Below are positions 1 to 5,825 of a stretch of DNA of 6,257 bases, in pieces. The position numbers and the translations under genes are program-made. Below the pieces are notes generated by a model. That model ran no database searches and was not told the DNA's origin. It saw only the letters and a list, made by a program, of their open reading frames with translations. The DNA lies in the NCBI GenBank assembly GCA_036732565.1, contig DAINCF010000435.1, forward strand, positions 1 through 6,257, read 5' to 3'. Origin of the DNA: JAIVJN01 sp036732565 (lineage in GTDB: Bacteria; Acidobacteriota; Vicinamibacteria; Vicinamibacterales; UBA2999). The first letter of the stretch is position 1. Each line of letters starts with the position of its first letter.

Positions 1-191
1 AGCGCGCCGTCCACGCGCGCCGCCGCCGGCGCGCCGGCCACGAGCAGCAGATCGCTCCCGCGTCGCTCCAGCGTCTGCGCCAGCAGCGCCTCGACGTTGA
101 GAAACGACTCCCCGGTGCGCACCGTCGATGCGCCGCCCGATGCGTTCAGCTCGCTGATGAGCGCGTCGATCTCATCCTGCTCATCGCCCAT
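1..191 (-). CDS. PilT-like type IV pilus ATPase, N-terminal fragment (cut by window edge)
   Basis: Only the first 63 codons are present; the gene continues past position 1. After an acidic leader of about 30 residues (starting MGDEQDEIDALISELN), residues 30-64 read as the N-terminal PAS-like domain of PilT-family ATPases: FLNVEALLAQTLERRGSDLL is followed by LVAGAPAAARVDGAL, matching the family pattern of a short helix, then (A/G)SDLhLvaGxPPxxRvdG. These hexameric ATPases sit at the inner-membrane base of type IV pili and power retraction or related secretion machines. The Walker boxes that would prove the assignment and separate PilT, PilU and GspE/PilB relatives lie outside the window. The ATG at 191-189 follows the previous stop by 5 bases, which suggests operon membership. 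An in-frame TTG at 200-198 overlaps that stop (TTGA) and is an alternative start adding three residues. No good Shine-Dalgarno sequence precedes either, so re-initiation by coupled ribosomes is likely. Confidence 0.72.
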   Translation of the reverse strand, partial: MGDEQDEIDALISELNASGGASTVRTGESFLNVEALLAQTLERRGSDLLLVAGAPAAARVDGA

Positions 192-196
192 ATCGT

Positions 197-970
197 TCAA
201 TCTAGCGTGATTTCACCGCCCTCGGAAGGGTTAGACGAGGCGATGTGTTCGATGGTCGGCGGCGGCGGCACGAGCGTGCGGTCCGCCACCATCGCGATCA
301 TGATGGCCCACCCGACGGTGAACAGCAGCGCGATCGCGAGCAGGCGCACGCTGGCAGCCGCAGGTTGCATCCACGTGTCAGGCAGTCCAGGTGGCTGCCA
401 GTAGGCCAACTGCCACGGCAGCGCGATCAGCAGGGCAAAGGCCAGCGTCGACACTACGAGCGTCGACGGCCGCAGTGCCCGGCCAATCCAGCGGAGCTGC
501 GCCAACGCGGCTCGACCGCGGACGAGCAGCGCGCCGAACAAGGCGATCACCAGCAGCGGCGCGACCACGGCCCGCAGCCACAGGCTCACGTAGTCGAGCG
601 CGCGCATGATCCACGACACATCGGCCCAGCCGAGCCGGGCGATGAACCATGCGGCGACCTCGCCGGACTGCGCCGCCAGCCACGCGTCCGCTCGCGAGAC
701 GAGCCACCACACGACCAACGCCGGTACCACGGCGACGATGATCCATGGGGCTCCCCACACGGCGCGGTTGATGCTGAGCGAGGCCGACGTGAGGATGGCC
801 GATCCGAGCGTGACGCCCGCCACCAGGACCATCGCCAGCACGAGTGCCGCCGAGATCAGCAGCATCATCGTGTTCGACTCGGGTGTCGCGAGAAACCGCC
901 AATAGAGCGCGCCGACGAACAGCTGGCCCGCGATCAGCCACGCGGTGATGAGCGCGACGCGCACCTTCAC
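197..970 (-). CDS. Six-helix integral membrane protein of unknown family, coupled to the macroglobulin
   Basis: A 257-residue protein that I do not recognise by family. Hydrophobic segments suitable for membrane helices lie at about residues 5-27, 34-58, 72-93, 132-152, 168-190 and 205-228. A longer, partly amphipathic Trp-rich stretch (about 94-131) lies between helices 3 and 4, and basic residues (about 151-167) between helices 4 and 5. The tail after residue 229 is hydrophilic and starts with a proline run (VPPPPTIEH). By the positive-inside rule the basic 4-5 loop and probably both ends would be cytoplasmic, but this is a rough reading. The GTG at 970-968 is chosen because it overlaps the macroglobulin stop in GTGA and has a G-run six bases upstream; the next Met codons (residues 35-36) would delete the first helix. 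No Cys and no obvious catalytic motif is seen. The coupling suggests an inner-membrane partner or anchor for the macroglobulin, which itself lacks a lipid anchor. That role is inference; the reading frame itself is secure. Confidence 0.85.
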   Translation of the reverse strand: MKVRVALITAWLIAGQLFVGALYWRFLATPESNTMMLLISAALVLAMVLVAGVTLGSAILTSASLSINRAVWGAPWIIVAVVPALVVWWLVSRADAWLAAQSGEVAAWFIARLGWADVSWIMRALDYVSLWLRAVVAPLLVIALFGALLVRGRAALAQLRWIGRALRPSTLVVSTLAFALLIALPWQLAYWQPPGLPDTWMQPAAASVRLLAIALLFTVGWAIMIAMVADRTLVPPPPTIEHIASSNPSEGGEITLD

Positions 971-982
971 TGTGGGCCCCCC
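967..982 (-). promoter_or_regulatory. GTGA stop/start overlap with upstream G-run (translational coupling site)
   Basis: On the minus strand the macroglobulin stop TGA (969-967) shares two bases with the GTG start (970-968) of the membrane protein. A run of six G (982-977) ends six bases before the GTG and is the only purine-rich ribosome-binding candidate. This arrangement is typical of termination-reinitiation coupling and would tie synthesis of the membrane protein to that of the macroglobulin. Confidence 0.6.
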
Positions 983-3900
983 GACGGCAGCGTGACGATG
1001 ACCGTCTGTGGTTCCGAGGACGCCGTGACGCCGGGCACGTACATCGGCGCGATCTGCGCCGGGATCGCGCGGAACCGACCCGACGAGATCACCTTGACCA
1101 GATAGACGAACTCGTAGCGCCCGTCCTCGAACGTCTCCTGAAAGAACACCGTGCGCGCGTCGCGATACTCCACCCGCGATCCGGTCCACCACAAACGATC
1201 GGGTCGACCTTGCTCGAGTGGATATGCCGTCGTGTCCTGCACCGCCTCGACGGCGGCCGGCAGCGGATCCTCCAGGACGAGGTAACGCCAATCCTTCGAG
1301 CCCGCCACGGTCAAGCGCACGGTCAACACGTCCCCGGGCGCCGCCGTGCCGTCGAACGCTTCTTCGCGGTAAACGATGGCGTTCTTCTGTTGAACGGGGC
1401 GGAGCTTGGCGTAGCGACGGGTAATGGCGAGCTGGCGCGTTCCGCTGCGCTCCGAGGCGCCGCTGGTGTCGTAGTAGGTCGCCGCCGCGGACCAGTACAC
1501 CGGCCCATCGCCGTTCGTGACGATGCGCACCGCGTTGGTGCCTTCCTGCGCCGGCGCCGTGATGGCGATCGGATCGGGCGCCGTGATCGACGCGGCGCTG
1601 AACGCTTGCGTGCCCGCCCACGACCCGTTGACGTAGACCTCGACAGAGACGGGCTGCGGTTTCTCGCTGCGGGCTTTGAGGAACTCCAGTAACCCGTAAA
1701 GTGCCATCGCCGTCTGCTTGGTCGATGACCAATAGCCGCCCGTCCGGTTGAGGATCAGCCAGCGAACGGCGCGCTCCACGAGGGGATTGCGCGGGTCGCG
1801 CTTCACCAGCGCTTGAACCGCGAACGCGGTCGCTTCGACGCTCGTCTCCACCGTGTCGAAGAGCAGCGGATCGGTTTCCGACTTCCACCACGAGAGCTCG
1901 CCGCGCGTTTCCACCTCCGATGAGAGCGCCGTCGCCAGCTCCGCGCCGCGCGCGTCGTTCGCGGCATCGAGGACGAGCAGCAGCAGCGCGCGACCGTACG
2001 CGGACATCCGGCCGCGTGCGGTCCAAAGCTCGTCTCGCGCCGCGGCGTGATCGTACCGGGACGCGGCGCCATCGGCGTACCACGTGATCGGTTCCGTCTT
2101 TTCCGACGTGCGCGAGAGCACGTACGCCATGTAGGCCTTCAAGTCCGGAACCGCGCGTGGATACTGCGCGTACATCTGCGCGAGCGCGCGCGTGCCGTTG
2201 GAGATCCGCCACTCATCGGCCTTGTAGCCCGCGTTTCGTGCCTCGACGAGCCCGTACAGCGCGTATGCCGTCATGAAGGGATGGTTCTGATCCGTCTTCC
2301 ACCACCCCCACCCGCCATCGTCATGCTGAAAGTCCGCCAATCGCCGGAGACCGTCGGAGACCTGACGATCCAATGCCGACAGGCGCTCGGTCGGCGCGAG
2401 GCCGAGTTGGGTGAGCGTGCGGGTGACGAGGACGTTGGGCAAGAAGCTCGACAGCGTCTGCTCGGTGCAGCCGTACGGATAGGTAGTGAGGAAATCGACG
2501 GCGCCCAGCAGCGACCCCGCGAGCGACGGCGCCAGGTGCACCGTGACCAGGCGTCCCGCGGGATTCGACATCGCTGGCACGGTGAGCTCCGCTGTCTGTT
2601 CACCCGCGCCGTTCATCGAGCCGCTGGCCTGTGCATCTCGACGCAGGCCGTAGGGGAGCACCGGCAGCGGCAGCTCGACGGCGTCGGTATCCGTTTCGGT
2701 CTTCGCGTGCACGGTGACCTTCGCGGTCGCGACCGTGGGCGCGGTGTAGCGCCAATCGTCTCGGCGTTCGGCGCCGCTGGCGAGTGCGCCCATCGACTCG
2801 CCGGGCGCGGTGGTCTCGCCCGCCGGTGTCAGCCCCGAGACGTCGATCGAGACGCCGGCCGCGCGCGGGTCGGGACGATAGTTGTGCACGATCGTCGGGA
2901 GCACTACCTCGTCGCCCTCGGTCAGGAACCGCGGTGTGATCACCCGTACGATCAGATCCTTGGTCGTGGTGGTACGCGAGACGGTCGCGCCGACCAGCGT
3001 GTCCCTGGTCACGGCACGCGCGGTGAGGCGCCACGTGGTCAGCGCATCGGGATAGCGAATCGACACCGTCGCGCGGCCCCGTGCGTCCGTCACGAGATCC
3101 CCAATCCAGTAGATGGCGTCGGGGAAGTCCTTGCGCACCTCCGGCTGCGGCGATTTGTCGCCCTTGAAGTCGGCCAGTGTGTAGGGCCGACGTTTGCGCG
3201 CGGCCAACTGCAACCGGTCGCGGCCCGAGTAGCCGGTGAAGTTGTACTCGCGCGAGAAGACGGTGCCGACCCGGCTGTACTCGCGCGTGTAGAAGAAGCG
3301 CGCGGGATCAGGGGTCTCGTCGGCTTTCACGGCGTAGACCGCTTCATCGATCACGCCCAGACTGACTTGCGCCTGCACGGGCGCGCCGGCGGCGTCGGTG
3401 ACGTTCACGGTGAAGAGACCCGGCTCCTGGGGCTTGGCGACCGTCTGATTGGCCGTGAGGGTGACCTGCAGCGTCCGCTCGACGGGTGGCACGCTCACCC
3501 GGCGTTCCGCACGATACAGGCGACCGTCACGCATGTACGACACGTTGATGTAGGTGTCGCCGACGTCGCCGGCGTCGATCGGCACTTCGATGGCGTCCGA
3601 TGCCGCCGGACGCAACACGCGATACCACGCGACGTGCTGGCCTTCCTTGGTGACGAAGATCGGACCTGACACGGTGTCGCCGCGCAGCATCAGGCGAGCG
3701 GTCTCGCCGGGCCGATAGCTGCGCTTGTCGGCGATGAGCTCGACGAAGCGCTCCTCGTCCTCGAGGGTCGTGTCGGTCGCGCCAGGCACCCACACCCATG
3801 TTTGACCGGTGAGCTCGCGTCCGATCACGGTGGTCGTGACGCGGATACGGAACGATCCGGACGCGTTCGGCAGCGTCAGCTGCACCGTGGCCGCGCCTTT

Positions 3901-5700
3901 GGCATCGGTGCGCGCGGTGGTCTCCGCGATACGTGTGGCCGTCGGGTCGCCGTAGTAGCCCTGCGCGTAGGTGATGCGCTCGAGAACGGCGGTCACCGGC
4001 ACGTTGGGACGCGGCTCGCCCGTGTAGCTGACCGCGCGAATGTCGGTCTCGACGCGGCCACCGGGCTTGAACACGTACCCCCTGGTTTGTGCCGCGACCA
4101 GAAACGGACCGTAGGTGGCGTGCACCGTGGTGTTCCCGCTCACCTCGCGGCTGCTGGCGTCGGTGACCTGCGCCTCGATACGCGCACTGAAGTCGCGCCC
4201 GTTGTCGTCGATGGTCAGCGGCACGCGAATCTCGCCGTAGCCGTTGGCGTCGAGCCGGAGCTCGCCTTCATCGCGTTGCTGGCCGCCGCCGTACCAATAG
4301 GTGCTCTCGGTGCCTTCGAAGCCGTCGCTGAAGCGCAGCGGCGAATAGTACGGCTGCTGGTTGACGACCCAGCGCACGCGGGCGTTGGCGACCGGCTGAC
4401 CGAAGTAGTAGCGCGCTTGCACCGTCGCCACCGCCTCTTCGCCCTGCACGACGAAGCGCGCCTCCGGCGTCACGATGACCTCGAACTCGGGCTTGCGGTA
4501 CTCCTGCACCTCGAACGCGCCCGTGGCCACGGCGTCACCGCTGGCGATGCGGAGCGTGTAGGTGCCGAGCGACGCGGTGGCCGGCACCGCGAACGACGCC
4601 TGCACCGCGCCGAACTGATCTACGGCGAGCGACTGGCGAAAGATCACCTTGTCGTTGAGATCGCTCGCCGACAGCTCGACCTGCGGCCGATCGAACGGCT
4701 TCAGCGCATCACGCTCGCGCCAGCGGAGCACCGCCTTGACGTGCACCATGTGCCCGGGTCGGTAAATCGGTTTGTCGGTGTAGACGTACCCGAGCAGCTG
4801 GCGGAGATCGCCCTGCAAGTACCAGCTGCCGGGATCCGTGGCGGCCACCTGATCCTCGCAGCGCGCGAGGCCGACCATGTTGTCGACCTTCTGGTCCGGA
4901 AGCGCCTGCTCCGCGAGGCCGTCCGCCGACGTCGCACCGGCGGGTGTCGCCACGCCACCGGTCAGCACGCGCACATCACAACCGGCGATGGGCTCGCCGC
5001 TGAAGCGATTGGCGGCGAACATCACCAGCTGTCCGGGCGACACCTTCGTGACCATGCCGACATCCGAGACGATGACGATGGTGTAGGCGCGGAGCAGATC
5101 GCTGACCGCTTCGACGAGGTAAACGCCAGGCTCCTTCACCTCCAGCGGCACTCGACGCATCTCCGCGTCGCGGTTGTTCGGCAGCAGCTCGCGCCACGAC
5201 GTGACCAGCTGATCGGGATTGAGCAGCGGCACCTGCGCAAACGTGTTGACCTCCAGCTGCACGCGCTGCGCGACCACGGTCTGATCCTGAGTGGCGCGGC
5301 GCTGGGCCCGATAGCTGCGAGTGACTTGGGCGCGGAGGAAGCCGCGAATCGTCGAGCGCTGCCGCGCCTTCCACGCCGCGATGCGCTCGATCCAACTGCG
5401 CTCCTGCGCGACGTACGGCTCCTCGCTCCCGAGTTGATGCGGATCCTTCAGCAACCCGAAGAACGCAAACGGATCGCGGACCTTGTAGACGCGAAAGTCG
5501 AGCTCGGGGATGCGCCGGAACGTGAGGTAGAAGTACGGCGCGTCACGGGTGGTGAACACCTCGCTCGAGGAGAGCGTGAACGCGGTCGGCTCCTCAGGGG
5601 GCGTTTGCGCCAATGCGGGCGTGGCCGCGGCGACCGCGAGCAGGAAGCAGAAGAGCACCGCGAAACGGCTAGACGGCTTGAAGGCTCGAGTATGAGTCAT
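967..5700 (-). CDS. Bacterial alpha-2-macroglobulin with intact thioester (secreted protease trap)
   Basis: A 1577-residue protein, within the usual size of bacterial macroglobulins (about 1500-1650). Bacterial relatives are periplasmic traps: protease cleavage of a bait segment triggers a conformational change and covalent capture through an internal thioester. Seen here: a Sec signal peptide (basic R5, K8, R12; hydrophobic 13-26; cleavage after ALA at 29-31) with no lipobox; an MG2 motif DKPIYRPG at 309-316; a macroglobulin-like domain from DKRSYRPG (658-665) through LGVIDEAVYA (781-790); a basic, aromatic bait-like segment at about 795-860 with RKRR at 835-838; the A2M core after the bait (WIGDLVTD 865-872, LTTWRLTARAVT 887-898); thioester PYGCTEQ at 1075-1081; a helical thioester domain to about 1340 (DDGGWGWW 1127-1134); and a C-terminal MG10-like domain with LEDPLP at 1476-1481. 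Besides the thioester Cys, only C241 and C281 remain in the mature chain, a possible disulfide. ATG 5700 is preferred because it gives a standard signal peptide; an in-frame ATG at 5829 would add 43 unlikely residues. Confidence 0.95.
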   Translation of the reverse strand: MTHTRAFKPSSRFAVLFCFLLAVAAATPALAQTPPEEPTAFTLSSSEVFTTRDAPYFYLTFRRIPELDFRVYKVRDPFAFFGLLKDPHQLGSEEPYVAQERSWIERIAAWKARQRSTIRGFLRAQVTRSYRAQRRATQDQTVVAQRVQLEVNTFAQVPLLNPDQLVTSWRELLPNNRDAEMRRVPLEVKEPGVYLVEAVSDLLRAYTIVIVSDVGMVTKVSPGQLVMFAANRFSGEPIAGCDVRVLTGGVATPAGATSADGLAEQALPDQKVDNMVGLARCEDQVAATDPGSWYLQGDLRQLLGYVYTDKPIYRPGHMVHVKAVLRWRERDALKPFDRPQVELSASDLNDKVIFRQSLAVDQFGAVQASFAVPATASLGTYTLRIASGDAVATGAFEVQEYRKPEFEVIVTPEARFVVQGEEAVATVQARYYFGQPVANARVRWVVNQQPYYSPLRFSDGFEGTESTYWYGGGQQRDEGELRLDANGYGEIRVPLTIDDNGRDFSARIEAQVTDASSREVSGNTTVHATYGPFLVAAQTRGYVFKPGGRVETDIRAVSYTGEPRPNVPVTAVLERITYAQGYYGDPTATRIAETTARTDAKGAATVQLTLPNASGSFRIRVTTTVIGRELTGQTWVWVPGATDTTLEDEERFVELIADKRSYRPGETARLMLRGDTVSGPIFVTKEGQHVAWYRVLRPAASDAIEVPIDAGDVGDTYINVSYMRDGRLYRAERRVSVPPVERTLQVTLTANQTVAKPQEPGLFTVNVTDAAGAPVQAQVSLGVIDEAVYAVKADETPDPARFFYTREYSRVGTVFSREYNFTGYSGRDRLQLAARKRRPYTLADFKGDKSPQPEVRKDFPDAIYWIGDLVTDARGRATVSIRYPDALTTWRLTARAVTRDTLVGATVSRTTTTKDLIVRVITPRFLTEGDEVVLPTIVHNYRPDPRAAGVSIDVSGLTPAGETTAPGESMGALASGAERRDDWRYTAPTVATAKVTVHAKTETDTDAVELPLPVLPYGLRRDAQASGSMNGAGEQTAELTVPAMSNPAGRLVTVHLAPSLAGSLLGAVDFLTTYPYGCTEQTLSSFLPNVLVTRTLTQLGLAPTERLSALDRQVSDGLRRLADFQHDDGGWGWWKTDQNHPFMTAYALYGLVEARNAGYKADEWRISNGTRALAQMYAQYPRAVPDLKAYMAYVLSRTSEKTEPITWYADGAASRYDHAAARDELWTARGRMSAYGRALLLLVLDAANDARGAELATALSSEVETRGELSWWKSETDPLLFDTVETSVEATAFAVQALVKRDPRNPLVERAVRWLILNRTGGYWSSTKQTAMALYGLLEFLKARSEKPQPVSVEVYVNGSWAGTQAFSAASITAPDPIAITAPAQEGTNAVRIVTNGDGPVYWSAAATYYDTSGASERSGTRQLAITRRYAKLRPVQQKNAIVYREEAFDGTAAPGDVLTVRLTVAGSKDWRYLVLEDPLPAAVEAVQDTTAYPLEQGRPDRLWWTGSRVEYRDARTVFFQETFEDGRYEFVYLVKVISSGRFRAIPAQIAPMYVPGVTASSEPQTVIVTLPSGGPQ
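2458..2469 (-). other. Thioester codons (Cys-Thr-Glu-Gln) of the macroglobulin
   Basis: These four codons encode C1078, T1079, E1080 and Q1081 in the context PYGCTEQ. In thioester macroglobulins and complement C3, the Cys side chain and the Gln side chain of CxEQ condense into the internal thioester that attacks the trapped protease. The Cys codon reads TGC at 2469-2467 and the Gln codon CAG at 2460-2458. The preceding aromatic-proline residues and the start of an alpha-helical domain after it match the family, so the site looks functional. Confidence 0.93.
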
Positions 5701-5721
5701 GCCTGTTGACCAGCCTTCAAG
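5677..5721 (-). repeat. Perfect 10-base inverted repeat enclosing the macroglobulin start codon
   Basis: The arms are CTTGAAGGCT (5677-5686) and AGCCTTCAAG (5712-5721), perfect complements with a 25-base spacer. The ATG at 5700-5698 lies in the loop. In the mRNA the 5' arm (5721-5712) reads CUUGAAGGCU and contains GAAGG, the closest Shine-Dalgarno-like sequence, though it ends about 13 bases before the AUG. The 3' arm covers part of codon 5 through codon 8. Folding would place the possible ribosome-binding bases in a stem. The repeat is directly visible; a regulatory role is inference. Confidence 0.55.
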
Positions 5722-5825
5722 ACGTCTCGCCCCGCCGGAGGCGGGGCAACGCGACGCTGCGACGGGCAAGGCGGAGCCGTGCGATCCAGTCCTTTCCTCT
5801 GCGGTCCAGGGCGCAGCCTCGCCGG
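5701..5825 (-). other. Gap between the YfaT-like gene and the macroglobulin (5' leader region)
   Basis: No convincing gene lies in these 125 bases. The frame is open in phase with the macroglobulin from an ATG at 5829-5827 that overlaps the upstream TGA stop, but the 43 codons it would add are poor coding sequence: about 13 end in A or T, including AGA, TCA, ACA and CTT, which is high for this G/C-ending gene neighbourhood. The predicted peptide is low in hydrophobic residues and would sit in front of a complete signal peptide. The region instead holds a GC hairpin (5729-5747), an 8-base palindrome AGACGTCT (5720-5727) and one arm of the start-codon inverted repeat. No promoter with a credible -35/-10 pair was found. 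Confidence 0.6.
5729..5747 (-). repeat. GC-rich hairpin in the macroglobulin leader
   Basis: The plus strand reads GCCCCGCC, GGA, GGCGGGGC: an 8-base perfect stem with a 3-base loop. It lies 28 bases upstream of the macroglobulin ATG and starts one base from the palindrome AGACGTCT (5720-5727). On the transcribed strand the hairpin is followed by GAGACG rather than a U-run, so it is not a standard intrinsic terminator. It may attenuate, protect a processed mRNA end, or be an extragenic repeat of the REP type; only other copies elsewhere in the genome would tell. Confidence 0.5.

Noticed and set aside
245..1105. Plus-strand open frame of 286 codons
   Set aside because: Antisense to the membrane protein; its product is a polar Arg/Asp/Gln/His-rich chain with no domain, while the minus strand gives six clean hydrophobic helices.
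971..2212. Extension of the membrane protein frame upstream of 970
   Set aside because: The frame stays open inside the macroglobulin gene but its translation is Arg/Gly-rich and without domains. The real protein begins at the GTG overlapping the macroglobulin stop.
3802..5709. A 635-codon open frame on the plus strand, and another of 540 codons at 2047-3669
   Set aside because: Both are antisense to the macroglobulin gene. Their products are Arg/His/Gly-rich with no recognisable domain, as expected from GC-rich coding DNA read on the wrong strand.
5687..5721. Promoter with TTGAAG as -35 and CATACT as -10
   Set aside because: Each box matches only four of six consensus bases, the spacing is about 20 bases, and the -10 falls inside the coding region.
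5729..5747. Intrinsic terminator between the YfaT-like gene and the macroglobulin
   Set aside because: The stem is GC-rich but no U-run follows it on the transcribed strand or on the other strand.
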